Origin: Sandaracinaceae bacterium
GTDB lineage: Bacteria > Myxococcota_A > Polyangia > Polyangiales > JADJQN01
Direction: 5' to 3'
NCBI GenBank assembly: GCA_016712745.1
Contig: JADJQN010000004.1
Location: forward strand, 124,001 to 188,000
DNA: 64,000 nucleotides
Part shown: positions 42,769 through 51,904 of the stretch, in pieces
Layout: each line of letters starts with the position of its first letter
Position numbering within the stretch: the first letter of the stretch is position 1
Translations under genes and position numbers: made by a program
Notes under the pieces: generated by a model
The model's input: only the letters and a program-made list of their open reading frames with translations
What the model was told of the DNA's origin: nothing
Databases searched by the model: none

Positions 42769-44427
42769 ATGCGTTTCGGGTCCTTCCTCTCAGTTCTTGT
42801 GTGCGTCGGGCTGAGCGTCATCCCGCTGCGCACAGCAGCGCAAACACCGACTGCGCCAGCTGCGCCGCCTGCCGGCTCCGTGCTCGCCACCGACTCGGTA
42901 GATGAGGAGACGGCCGCTGAACCCGAAGAACCCGCGATCCCGGCGAATGACGAGGAGGCAACCGTCTCTGACGAGACCCTCTTTCACCTTCAAATCGCCG
43001 GCGACTTCGACGTGCGGTTCAATACGCTAGGCAGCATTCCGCTCACGCCACTCCCGCGCGAACCGGGCACGACGAGCTTGGGACAAAACAACTACGTCGA
43101 AACGCGCCTTCGGCTTCGCATGACCGGCGGCTTCCCCCGGCATCACGTGCGGCTGGTCGCCCAGCTCGACGTAGCGAACGGCGTGCTCGTTGGTGACCGA
43201 GCGTATGGCGTTCACCCCGCCGAATGGCGTCGCGACAGCTTGCTCGGAGTTGGTGGAGACACGGTCTGCGCAAATGAGCTTTCGTGCGAACGCACCTATT
43301 CCGGTTTGCGACCTCGCTGGCTCTACGCCGAATGGCAGTCGCGCGTAGGCGTGCTGCGTATCGGACAGATGGGATTCTCGTGGGGCCTCGGAATTCTTTC
43401 CAACGACGGCGACACACAGCCGGTCTTCGGTGATCCGCGCTACGGAGATATCGTTGAACGCATCCTGTTCGCGGGCAAACCGTTTGGCGCCATGAGCCCC
43501 TTCATCGTGGCTGCTGCGGGCGACATTGTCTTCAACGACATCCTCGCAAATTTGAGCGATGGCGATCTCGCCTTCCAAGGAGTCCTGTCGGCGTTCTACG
43601 AACGCGATCAGCGTAAAGTGGGCTTTTTCGCGGCATATCGCACGCAAAACAATGCCCTCGATGAAGCGCTGAAAGTCGGCATCTTCGATTTCCACGGCAC
43701 GTGGGATTTCACCGATCCAAGTGGCGGTCGCGTGTACGCAGCGCTTGAAGCTGCATACATCTGGGGAACCACAAGTATCGCGCGCACGGCAACTCGGCCC
43801 GTCGATCGCGTTCGTCAATCGATGTGGGCGCTGCAAATCGGACGCACCTCCGATCGTTTCGACACCGTGATCGAGGCTGGCTACACGAGCGGCGATTCCA
43901 ACATCGACGATGGCGTTCAACGTCGTGCCACGATGGACGGCGATCATCGCATCGGCCTCATCATGTTCCCCGAAGTCATCGCATGGGAAAGCGCCCGCGC
44001 GGCCGCCATCCTGAGCTCGCCGAATCTCGTCGGGCACGACGCACGCGGTGCATCACTGCTTCCCACCAACGGCGGCGTTGCCGGTGCTATGTATCTCTTC
44101 CCCTATCTGATCTGGCGCCCGCGCTCGTTTGTTGAAGCGCGTGTGGGCGCAGTCATTGCGCGTGCGACCGCGCCGGTAACGGACCCCTCGCAGCAGGCTC
44201 TTTACGTCCGTTCGGTGAACTACCGAGGCGGCGACCCCATGCTTCGTGATTTGGGCCTGGAACTGGATGCGTCGGTCTTGATGCGCAAATCACTTTCGCG
44301 CATCGTTGATTTGGTCTGGGGTATCGAGGGCGGCGTCTTTTTTCCGGGTAACGCCTTCAGCGATGGAAGTGGAGGAGCGATGCCGACGATTGGTCTCGCC
44401 CGTCTTCGCGCCGGGTTGCATTGGTGA
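42769..44427 (+). CDS. Outer-membrane beta-barrel protein, copy 1
   Basis: 552 aa. Signal peptide MRFGSFLSVLVCVGLSVIPLR..AAQ, then an acidic Ala/Pro/Glu linker, then alternating amphipathic strands and a final aromatic Trp, as in outer-membrane porins. The segment VLRIGQMGFSWGLGILSNDG corresponds closely to IRIGRQGSMGGLGILFNDGN in the protein at 48854-50731, so the two are paralogues. By memory it resembles barrels frequent in Myxococcota; the family name is not certain. The stop overlaps the start of the lipase-like gene (TGATG), so they are translationally coupled. Confidence 0.75.
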   Translation: MRFGSFLSVLVCVGLSVIPLRTAAQTPTAPAAPPAGSVLATDSVDEETAAEPEEPAIPANDEEATVSDETLFHLQIAGDFDVRFNTLGSIPLTPLPREPGTTSLGQNNYVETRLRLRMTGGFPRHHVRLVAQLDVANGVLVGDRAYGVHPAEWRRDSLLGVGGDTVCANELSCERTYSGLRPRWLYAEWQSRVGVLRIGQMGFSWGLGILSNDGDTQPVFGDPRYGDIVERILFAGKPFGAMSPFIVAAAGDIVFNDILANLSDGDLAFQGVLSAFYERDQRKVGFFAAYRTQNNALDEALKVGIFDFHGTWDFTDPSGGRVYAALEAAYIWGTTSIARTATRPVDRVRQSMWALQIGRTSDRFDTVIEAGYTSGDSNIDDGVQRRATMDGDHRIGLIMFPEVIAWESARAAAILSSPNLVGHDARGASLLPTNGGVAGAMYLFPYLIWRPRSFVEARVGAVIARATAPVTDPSQQALYVRSVNYRGGDPMLRDLGLELDASVLMRKSLSRIVDLVWGIEGGVFFPGNAFSDGSGGAMPTIGLARLRAGLHW

Positions 44428-47400
44428 TGCGTATGACGATGAAGCGAGCACTTCCGATCGCACTCTTTGCGCTGTTTTCCGCGTGCAATCAGGGTGGCGG
44501 TTTTCCCACCGGCTTTCGCGCGACCGATCCCGGCAACGGACCGCGTGTCACCTGGGATTTGGAAGCGAGGCCGGTTCCAAACATCCCTTTGCCGAATGAT
44601 TTTGCAACGTGGCCTGATCCCGGTTCGCCGACTGGTTTGCGTTTGAACGCGAGCCTTATCGCGCCCACCAGCATCGAGACGCGCACGCGTGCTCTTTTCA
44701 ATACGCTCGACGGTTGGGGAACCTTCGCGCCAATCACCGTTGCGTTCGACGCGCCGATCGACGTGCAAGAGATGATGCGTCGGCAGGGCGCGGGCAAGTT
44801 CACTCGTGGCGATTGGCCCGAGCACGCTGTCTATCTGATCAACCTCGCCACCGGCATACCTGTTCCGCTCGACGTGAATACTGGCGCGTTCACATTCAAT
44901 CTCGATCGCCCCGACAACTACGGTGAGAACGATCCGCGCGGCGCCGAATCCAATCTACTTTTTGAAACGGTCGAAGAAGACGCAAACCAAAACGGCGCGC
45001 TCGACCCGGGCGAAGACACCGACTTCGACGGCGTGCTCGATCATCCCAACACGGTGTCCGGCACGCTCGATCCGTCGAATCCCACCGACACGTACGACAA
45101 CATGCTTTGGTTCTACGAGCGCGAGACCAACACTCTCGTCTTGCGTCCAATCATCCCAATGGACGAGAACGCACACTATGCAGTCGTGCTGACGAAGCGA
45201 CTCGTGGGCGAGAATGGCGAAGCGGTGCGTTCGCCGTTCGAATACGTTCATCACACCCGCCAAACCGAAGATTTGCGCGAATTACCGCGCGTTTTGTCGG
45301 CGCACCCGGATCTTTACGGGGACCTCGCCACGCAAGGCTGGGACGGCGTGGCGTTTGCGTGGGCGTTCACCACCCAATCGATCACGGGCGACCTCACTGC
45401 GTTGCGGGACGGCTTGTATGGACGCGGTCCCTTCGCGCAACTCGCGAGCGACTTCCCGGCGGACTTGGTGGTCTCGCGCGCGATTAACGAAGCGTCGGAT
45501 GGATGCGCGAGCGAGGTGATGCTCAACCATCCGTATGTCGCGCCGGTCGACCTCGTAAAGAACAGCGCCGAGCAACTCGCGAGCGAGGCCTTCGGTCTTT
45601 CGGCAGAGAGCACCCAAGCTCTGCTCGACGGTTTCGACTCCATCGATCACTTCGTGGTCGCATTCTATCGTACGCCGTACTTGCTTGGTGATCCGAATGC
45701 ACCAAGCACCGAGAGCGTGTTTGATATCGATCGCATGACGGGCCGCATGCGCGTTTCGACTGATGTCGTGCCGATGATCATCGCGATCCCCAAAGAGACC
45801 GAAAGCTTTCATCAGCCCTTCCCAGTCGCCTTCGCCGGGCACAGCTACACGAGCTCCAACCTCGAAGCACTGGGCTTCGCCGGCCTGCTTGCCAAGCAAG
45901 GCGTTGCGACGGTGGGCATCGCAGCGCAGGCACATGGCTTTAGCTTCGACACCAGCATGGCGGTTCTCTTGCGCGCAGTGTTTGGCGCGCAATGCCTCGA
46001 CGGCATGGGCAACGCACTTCTCATTGATCGCGCCCGTGACGAAAACGGCGACCGATTGCCCGATAGCGGAGGCGATTTCTGGTCCGCATACGTCTTTCAT
46101 ACGCGCGATGCACTGCGCCAAAGCGTGCTCGACGAGATTCAAGGGATCCGCGTTTTGCGCGCGCTCGACGGCTTCCGCTTGTCAGTTCCGGGCAGCGTTC
46201 CGCGCGTACGTAGCGGCTCGTTCCGCGACGCAACCTTCGATGGCGACTTCAATCAAGACGGCGCCGTCGATATAGCAGGCGACTTCGATTCGAACGGAGT
46301 GCCGGATTTTGGCGGGCCGGGCAATCCGATTTTCGTATGGGGCCAATCGCTGGGTGCTGCGATCACCGGAACACTCGCGGGCGTAGAGCCTTACGCAACC
46401 GTGAACGCGCCGTCTGCCGGCGCCGGCGGTTTGATCGACGTGGGCCTGCGCACGACTGAGTCGTCCGTCAAGGAAGCCGTCGTCATGCGTTTGATGAGCC
46501 CGGTCATCACGTCCGTACCGAGCGCCGGACCCAGTAGCGATACGGGATGTGCTGCTGGCGATCACAGCCTTCGTTTTCTAATCGTTGACCTGAACTCGCG
46601 CGCAACAACCGAGTTCGGATGCGCGCCTGCGGATGCGATTCAAGCCGGCGATGCTGTTATCGCGCGCAACTTCAGCAACCATGAAACTCGCTGCGCCGCG
46701 GCGGGCGCGGAAGGACGCTTCCGAATTTCTTTGCCGTCCGATCAAGGCGACCGAATGGACGTCACCGTTTACCGGGGCGGCGCAAGCGATATCGATTTCA
46801 ACACATGTCGCTTCGTTCGTGGCGAATCGCACGAGCTCACCTTCTCGATCGATGAGTGGACGAGTGGCGCCGCAACCTGCTCAAAATGCGGGCGCTACCA
46901 ACAAGCGCGTTACGAGGTTGGCGACGACCTCGTTGCGCCCGCGGAAGGTTTTGGCATTCGCCGGCAGACGCCGGAGTTGCGCCGCTTCATGACGCTCGCT
47001 CAAGTTGCAGTCGATGCGGGCGACCCCGTCAACTACGCAAAGCACATCTTTCTTTCGCCGCTCGCTGAAAGTGGGCCACGCAATCTGCTCGTGCTCGAGA
47101 GCCTTGGGGATACGACCGTTCCGGTGAATGCGGGATTCGCATACGCGCGCGCGGCAGGCGTGTTGCCGTTCTTGCCCGCATCGGCTCCGGACGTCTTTGC
47201 CGACTATCGCGCGCCGGCGAGTTTCGAAGAGCGTTATCCCGGACATGAAACGCCCAACGAGCTTCTCAACTATTACTATGTGAGCGAAGCCATCGCGCGT
47301 CTCGCTCGCACGCCCGACGCCGATCACACCGATTGGCTCTTCGATCCGGATGATCTCAGCGAAGGCCAACAATACTTTGCCGACGCGAATGGCAATCCCC

Positions 47401-47735
47401 CCATTCCGCCGGACATGGGATTCCTCACGCCGCGTCTCTCGCCACCGCTGCGTTGGGTCCGAGAAAGCCACGCAACACGTTCGCCAGATGACAACGTCTG
47501 GTCGGTGGCTCCCGGCACTAGCATCTCGGGCTTGCTGATGTACATGATCGAGCCGTCAGGGGAGCACGGCTTCGACCCAGTAGATCCAGCCAAGAGCTGG
47601 GATGAGGGCGCGTACCTCAACAACCTCCTGGGATGGTACTTCCGCTCCAACGGAAGCGATCTGCTTTACCACTCGCATCCGGCCGAGCACGAGTGCCTCG
47701 AAAACTCGTCCTGCGTATACCCGGGCTCCTTCTAG
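44427..47735 (+). CDS. Giant lipase-like lipoprotein (Pla-1/cef-type N-terminus, alpha/beta hydrolase)
   Basis: 1102 aa; ATG at 44427 coupled to the barrel gene. The signal ends ALFALFSAC (lipobox FSAC). The N-terminal region has VPNIPLPNDFATW and an ALFNTLDGWGTFAPITVAFD segment, matching the bacterial virulence-factor lipase N-terminal pattern. Later come FAGHSYTSS, a nucleophile elbow GQSLGAA, a probable acid in LGDTTVPVN and a probable His in SGEHGFDP. So a complete Ser-Asp-His triad is plausible. Two DxDxNxD-like calcium loops occur (DANQNGALDPGED, DFNQDGAVD). It is a surface-anchored esterase or lipase, substrate unknown. A paralogue lies at 61743. Confidence 0.78.
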   Translation: MRMTMKRALPIALFALFSACNQGGGFPTGFRATDPGNGPRVTWDLEARPVPNIPLPNDFATWPDPGSPTGLRLNASLIAPTSIETRTRALFNTLDGWGTFAPITVAFDAPIDVQEMMRRQGAGKFTRGDWPEHAVYLINLATGIPVPLDVNTGAFTFNLDRPDNYGENDPRGAESNLLFETVEEDANQNGALDPGEDTDFDGVLDHPNTVSGTLDPSNPTDTYDNMLWFYERETNTLVLRPIIPMDENAHYAVVLTKRLVGENGEAVRSPFEYVHHTRQTEDLRELPRVLSAHPDLYGDLATQGWDGVAFAWAFTTQSITGDLTALRDGLYGRGPFAQLASDFPADLVVSRAINEASDGCASEVMLNHPYVAPVDLVKNSAEQLASEAFGLSAESTQALLDGFDSIDHFVVAFYRTPYLLGDPNAPSTESVFDIDRMTGRMRVSTDVVPMIIAIPKETESFHQPFPVAFAGHSYTSSNLEALGFAGLLAKQGVATVGIAAQAHGFSFDTSMAVLLRAVFGAQCLDGMGNALLIDRARDENGDRLPDSGGDFWSAYVFHTRDALRQSVLDEIQGIRVLRALDGFRLSVPGSVPRVRSGSFRDATFDGDFNQDGAVDIAGDFDSNGVPDFGGPGNPIFVWGQSLGAAITGTLAGVEPYATVNAPSAGAGGLIDVGLRTTESSVKEAVVMRLMSPVITSVPSAGPSSDTGCAAGDHSLRFLIVDLNSRATTEFGCAPADAIQAGDAVIARNFSNHETRCAAAGAEGRFRISLPSDQGDRMDVTVYRGGASDIDFNTCRFVRGESHELTFSIDEWTSGAATCSKCGRYQQARYEVGDDLVAPAEGFGIRRQTPELRRFMTLAQVAVDAGDPVNYAKHIFLSPLAESGPRNLLVLESLGDTTVPVNAGFAYARAAGVLPFLPASAPDVFADYRAPASFEERYPGHETPNELLNYYYVSEAIARLARTPDADHTDWLFDPDDLSEGQQYFADANGNPPIPPDMGFLTPRLSPPLRWVRESHATRSPDDNVWSVAPGTSISGLLMYMIEPSGEHGFDPVDPAKSWDEGAYLNNLLGWYFRSNGSDLLYHSHPAEHECLENSSCVYPGSF

Positions 47736-47737
47736 AC

Positions 47738-47788
47738 CCCCGTAAAGGGGCTATGGACATCGTGCGGTGATCCGGGGAAGATGCCCCG
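47738..47788 (+). other. Two small GC hairpins between lipase-like and lipoprotein genes
   Basis: CCCC-GTAAA-GGGG (47738-47750) and CGGGG-AAGATG-CCCCG (47773-47788) lie in the 120-base gap. No long T run follows, so they may reduce read-through or protect mRNA ends rather than fully terminate. Confidence 0.35.
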
Positions 47789-47855
47789 TTCGCAGCGTTT
47801 TGAGCGTCCTTTCGGGCCTCTCGCGAAAGAACGTATTCGACGGAAGGACATTTTC

Positions 47856-48833
47856 ATGCACGTCTCTAAGATTCTTGGAATTGCGGTTGTTTTGGGCGGA
47901 TTCGCCCTCGTGGGTTGTGGCGATGACGCAACCAATACGCCGACCGACGCTGGCACGGGCACTGACTCGGCCGTTCCGCTCACTCTCGATCCTCCCGTTG
48001 CCTGGGATCGCAGCGGCGCAACCCCGGTCGCGGCCACCATTGACCTCGCATGCCGCGGTTCAAACACCCGCCCTGTTGAGACCGGTGCGGCCACGAGTTT
48101 TGACCTTCGTGCGGAAGACTTCCAAAATCACACACCGGTTCCGGACGTCGCAATCAATTTCTACCCCGACAACTTGATCCCCGCCTCGCGCGCTTGCACG
48201 GGCACCTGCTTCACGGCAATGACCAACAGCGATGGCCGCGTGACAGTCACCGACGCCCTTGGCTCATGGTACGCGTACTACATCGCCCCGCGCGACTGCT
48301 CAGTCTCGGGCGCATGTCCGACGGCAGCTGCAACGCCGGTTCCGACGGTTCAGTACAACGAGATCGTTCCGGCCGCGACCTCGACGGCGGTTGGCAACAG
48401 CGTTTCGCAAGCGACGCTCGGTTTGATCCCCACGGTTCTCGGCTTGTCACGTCAGAACGGAACGGCAATCGTTGCTGGCGCTCTCTACGACTGCAACGAC
48501 CTCGCGGTTCAGAACCTCGTCATCCGCATGTTCAAGGCTGACGGAACCGAGATCATCGACACGGGCGGACGCACGCAGCCCGCATTCAAGTACTTCAACG
48601 GCGACAGCTTCCCCGACGGTACGCAGACGAACAGCAACACCGACGGTCTTTACGCTGCTGCGAACATCGCAGTCCCCGCCGACGGCACGCCGCTCCGCAT
48701 GGAGTCGTGGGGCATGGTCGATGGTGAGATGCACATGATTGGTTGCGAAGAAGCGCTCGTGTTCGCCGATGGCGTCACGGTCATGAACCTTCGTCCCTTC
48801 CGCAGCGACGGTCCCTCGAACTGCAGCGAGTAA
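47856..48833 (+). CDS. Lipoprotein of the barrel/lipase locus
   Basis: 325 aa; ATG at 47856 with AAGGA upstream. Signal MHVSKILGIAVVLGGFALVG then the lipidated Cys, followed by a Thr/Asp/Ala linker. The body has two beta-sandwich-like halves (FDLRAEDFQNHTPVPDVAINFYP, TAIVAGALYDCNDLAVQNLVIRMF) of the carboxypeptidase-regulatory or CnaB kind, often used for binding at the surface. Only 20 bases separate it from the second barrel gene, so they form one unit. No enzymatic motif is seen. Confidence 0.72.
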   Translation: MHVSKILGIAVVLGGFALVGCGDDATNTPTDAGTGTDSAVPLTLDPPVAWDRSGATPVAATIDLACRGSNTRPVETGAATSFDLRAEDFQNHTPVPDVAINFYPDNLIPASRACTGTCFTAMTNSDGRVTVTDALGSWYAYYIAPRDCSVSGACPTAAATPVPTVQYNEIVPAATSTAVGNSVSQATLGLIPTVLGLSRQNGTAIVAGALYDCNDLAVQNLVIRMFKADGTEIIDTGGRTQPAFKYFNGDSFPDGTQTNSNTDGLYAAANIAVPADGTPLRMESWGMVDGEMHMIGCEEALVFADGVTVMNLRPFRSDGPSNCSE

Positions 48834-48853
48834 AGAGCTCGCGGAGAAATCGC

Positions 48854-50731
48854 ATGAATCGCATCCGCTTTTCAGTAGTGGTGTGTGCGCTGGCGCTCTT
48901 TGCGCCAGCGTTTGCCAGTGCTCAACAGGTAGCAGCACCAGCTGTGGCGCCCGCGGCATCACCTGATGCTGAGGCCGCACGACCGGATGCCGAAGCCGAC
49001 ACGGACGCCGCTAGCACCGCGGATGCAAACGATAGCTATTCGCTCGACGGCGATAGCTCCGAGTCGACGACGGCGCAGGCGATTGCGCCTGCGCCGCTCA
49101 CCGAACGCGATGACGTGATCCCCACGGGCGACCGTGAGGATCCCTCACCGCCCAACGCGACGGCCGTAAGTGAAGAAGCGACGCGTAGCGGTATTCCGAT
49201 TCGTCTGAATCTGAACGGCTACTACCGCGCCCGCATTTTCATGGGCCACAATTTTCCTGTAGAGCGTCCGCTCGGCGCTGACACCGATCCATCGCTCAAT
49301 CCTTCGTTCGCGTACATGCGCCTGCGCTTGGAACCGTCGATCACCTACGGCTCCGACCCGCTCAACCCGGTCGCTGCTGCACGTTTTCAGATCGATGCGC
49401 TCGACAACGTCGTCTTTGGTGACAATGCTCGCCTCTCGAGCACCCCGCTCTTCACCGAGCAGCCGAGCCTCACCGATATTTATGGCACCGACACGCAGGC
49501 GTTTAAGCTTCGTCGCGCCTGGCTCGAATTCAATATTCCCGTCGGTCAAATCCGCATCGGTCGCCAAGGCTCGATGGGTGGCTTGGGTATTCTCTTCAAC
49601 GATGGCAACGGCTTCCGCAATGATTGGGGAGACGCGAATTACGGTACGACCTTCGATCGCGTTCTCTTCGCAACGCGCCCCATGACCATCGCGCGCGCCA
49701 TCGCCACCGGCGACACGCGCCCAACTCCGCTGCTCTTCGCCATTGCCCATGACTGGCTCGTCGAAGATCCGCTTGGATTGAACTCCGTGCCCAATCCCAC
49801 GCGCAGCTCTTTCCCCTTTGCGACACTTGGCAATGGTGCGGACGACGTCGAAGAAACGATCGTCGTGCTTGCCTGGAATAATCCGAACGTTAATCCGTTG
49901 CGAAGCACGGACGAGTTTAGCGTCGGCACCATCGACGTCTATCGCTCCCAGCAGCAGACTTCGTCGAACGTTTACATCGCAGATCTGTTCTGGAAGATCC
50001 GTTATTCGGTCTTCGGCCGTCGCGCGCCGGCTCTTGTCTTCAACGGCGAAATCATGACCATTCAAGGCTCGTCGTACGGTCTTGGCGTTGGTCCCGGGCA
50101 GGTACTCGACGAAGCCGGGCGTACACCGCGCGAGACAGGCGCTGCCATTTGGGGCGGCGTGTTCCAACTTGGCGCAGCCGCCGATCGTTGGGCCGGCCTG
50201 CTTGAGGCGGGCTACGCAAGTGGCGACGGCAACCTCTTTAGCCGCTCCGATTTCCGTTTCGATCAGCGCGCGCTTCATCCCGACTACCACGTCGGTCTCT
50301 TGATGTACGGCTCGGCCATCGCCGCGCGTACCGCGAATGCTTACTCCGGACAGCTCAGTGCACTTCAATCGCGCGGCGGTGTGTGGAACTCGAAGTATTT
50401 GTTCCCGCAGTTCCGTTATCGCCTCGCACCGGGCGTCGACGTGCTTGGCGCGTTCCTGCTCGCATGGGCCGATCAGTTGAACGAAGCGTATCCCGCCACC
50501 ATCGCGCGTCGCGAGACCGCCGGTTCGCAGCGCACCTCGTGCAAAGTCTTCGAAGGCGATTGCTTCCTCGGATGGGAAGCCGATCTCGCGCTCAAGGTTT
50601 CATGGGGCGAGAACGACATCATGCGCTGGAGCACCGAGTTCGGCATCATGAACGCCGGCGGCGCCCTAGCCCTCGAAATGCAAAACACGATGCTCTGGAC
50701 CCTCCAAACCCGCATCGCAATGGCCTTCTAA
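48854..50731 (+). CDS. Outer-membrane beta-barrel protein, copy 2
   Basis: 625 aa from the ATG at 48854, preceded by GGAGAAA. Signal peptide MNRIRFSVVVCALALFAPAF.. ending ASAQQ, an Ala/Asp/Glu-rich linker (about 25-100) and amphipathic strands ending in Phe (TRIAMAF). Paralogous to the protein at 42769-44427, with shared text IRIGRQGSMGGLGILFNDG and LLEAGYASGDGNLF (copy 1: VIEAGYTSGDSNI). A Cys pair near residue 570 is specific to this copy. The stop codon is the first three bases of the tandem palindromic repeat. Confidence 0.75.
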   Translation: MNRIRFSVVVCALALFAPAFASAQQVAAPAVAPAASPDAEAARPDAEADTDAASTADANDSYSLDGDSSESTTAQAIAPAPLTERDDVIPTGDREDPSPPNATAVSEEATRSGIPIRLNLNGYYRARIFMGHNFPVERPLGADTDPSLNPSFAYMRLRLEPSITYGSDPLNPVAAARFQIDALDNVVFGDNARLSSTPLFTEQPSLTDIYGTDTQAFKLRRAWLEFNIPVGQIRIGRQGSMGGLGILFNDGNGFRNDWGDANYGTTFDRVLFATRPMTIARAIATGDTRPTPLLFAIAHDWLVEDPLGLNSVPNPTRSSFPFATLGNGADDVEETIVVLAWNNPNVNPLRSTDEFSVGTIDVYRSQQQTSSNVYIADLFWKIRYSVFGRRAPALVFNGEIMTIQGSSYGLGVGPGQVLDEAGRTPRETGAAIWGGVFQLGAAADRWAGLLEAGYASGDGNLFSRSDFRFDQRALHPDYHVGLLMYGSAIAARTANAYSGQLSALQSRGGVWNSKYLFPQFRYRLAPGVDVLGAFLLAWADQLNEAYPATIARRETAGSQRTSCKVFEGDCFLGWEADLALKVSWGENDIMRWSTEFGIMNAGGALALEMQNTMLWTLQTRIAMAF

Positions 50732-50850
50732 CGAGTGGGGACACGCTCCCCCCTCAGCGGCCTTTAACGAGTGGGGACACGCTCCCCCCTCAGCGGCCCT
50801 TGCTTTTCAGGTACTTACAGACCGAGTTTGGCCGCGCGAATTTGATACAT
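50729..50850. repeat. Family-1 palindromic repeat, copy A, with 36-base tandem duplication
   Basis: Two 36-base units (50729-50764 and 50765-50800, one mismatch) each contain GGGGA-CACGC-TCCCC. They are followed by ACCGAGTTTGGCCGCG and AATTTGATAC (to about 50850). The same series of blocks occurs in both arms of copy B at 51733-51904. Copy A is therefore a single arm with its tip duplicated. It lies at the 3' ends of the convergent barrel and Cys-rich lipoprotein genes. Confidence 0.8.
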
Positions 50851-50875
50851 ACGCGCTCGCCGTTTCATTCGCCCC

Positions 50876-51718
50876 TCATAGTCCCGGCCCATCGCCTGCG
50901 ACGCAGCGTCCCGCGCGGCACGTCGCTGACATTGCAGGGGAGTACGCGCAACCCATCGCCGGGCAGTTGGGTTGGTGCTGGCAGGTTCGAGGGTAGTTCG
51001 CTTCGAACGCCGCGGCGTGTTCACGATTGATGGCGTGGCTGCAGCCGCACGGCCATCCGCAGCAGCCGGGTGCCGACGGGCACGAAATGACGCAGTCGCT
51101 CGGGCTCTGACATGCGTACGGGTTCGACGAGTGGAACGCTTGTGGGGCGCTAGGCGCGGGCACGACAGGGGGGGCCGGCGGCGGCGGCGCTGGCGGCGGT
51201 TCCGCTTGGACATCGATACCGACACCGTACGTGCAAACACGCGACGCGCTTTGAAGCGGGAGTGGCGTGATCGTGTAGTGCCCTGGAGAGGGCAGCCGCT
51301 GACAGGCGCTGCTCGCGAATTCGAGACTCGCAGTCGCTACTTGCACCGTTTGCCCCGCTGCGATCTGCACAACCCGTGGTGTGCGTGGACCCGGACACGC
51401 TCCTGCCGCGCAAGCTTCGTAGTAGTCGAAACCTTCGCCCAGCCCATCGAAGTCAATCGGCCCCGCCGGGCAGCGATCAGGTAGCGTCACTTCGATCGGC
51501 GCTTGCGTTCGATTGAGCAGCGTCGCGTTTAACACCGTGCGCCCCGCGTCTGCGGGCATCGTGCTCACGCGTAGCTCAAGCTCGCATGAATCGTTCGCCG
51601 CTGACGGCTGCACCTCCGCCTGTCTGGGAACCGCGCGCACTTGCACGCTCTCGTCCGGCAACGCACCCGAACAACCGGCAACCAGAATGAAACACCCAAG
51701 CGCCGCTCGAATCGTCAT
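50876..51718 (-). CDS. Cys-rich lipoprotein
   Basis: 280 aa. Signal MTIRAALGCFILVAGCSG with lipobox VAGC. The first domain (about 40-170) is beta-rich (LELRVSTMPADAGRTVLNATLL, VVQIAAGQTVQV). A Pro/Ala linker (about 172-193) leads to a domain with about a dozen cysteines (CVISCPSAPGCCGWPCGCSH), likely a disulfide-bonded binding domain. The gene is enclosed by family-1 repeats: copy A lies 25 bases past its 3' end and copy B lies 15 bases before its start. Function is unknown. Confidence 0.7.
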   Translation of the reverse strand: MTIRAALGCFILVAGCSGALPDESVQVRAVPRQAEVQPSAANDSCELELRVSTMPADAGRTVLNATLLNRTQAPIEVTLPDRCPAGPIDFDGLGEGFDYYEACAAGACPGPRTPRVVQIAAGQTVQVATASLEFASSACQRLPSPGHYTITPLPLQSASRVCTYGVGIDVQAEPPPAPPPPAPPVVPAPSAPQAFHSSNPYACQSPSDCVISCPSAPGCCGWPCGCSHAINREHAAAFEANYPRTCQHQPNCPAMGCAYSPAMSATCRAGRCVAGDGPGL

Positions 51719-51732
51719 CTACCGACGATACA

Positions 51733-51904
51733 CTGGGGACACGCTCCCCCTCGAGCGAGCGTGTATTTTCAAGCAGTTACGGATCGAGTTTGGCCGCGTG
51801 AATTTGATACCTATCAGACCCGGGATGTATCAAATTGGCGCGGCCAAACTCGATCTGCAAGTGCGTGAAATCGCGAACGTCTTCGAGGGGGAGCGTGTCC
51901 CTAG
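51733..51904. repeat. Family-1 palindromic repeat, copy B, large imperfect inverted repeat
   Basis: Left arm 51733-51813 and right arm about 51825-51904. The outer 22 bases agree at 21 positions (GGGACACGCTCCCCCTCGA core), and inner blocks ATCGAGTTTGGCCGCG and AATTTGATAC are repeated in inverse orientation. The tip is a short unpaired centre around 51814-51824. The right end overlaps the TAG stop of the rhomboid-like gene. Its structure, two REP-like units facing each other, is like a REPIN. Confidence 0.82.

Noticed and set aside
43027..44037. 336-codon open frame antisense to barrel 1
   Set aside because: Shadow of the coding strand; His/Arg/Asp-rich without any domain.
49145..50368. 407-codon open frame antisense to outer-membrane barrel 2
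   Set aside because: No signal, motif or ribosome binding site; the plus-strand barrel is supported by its signal peptide and paralogy.
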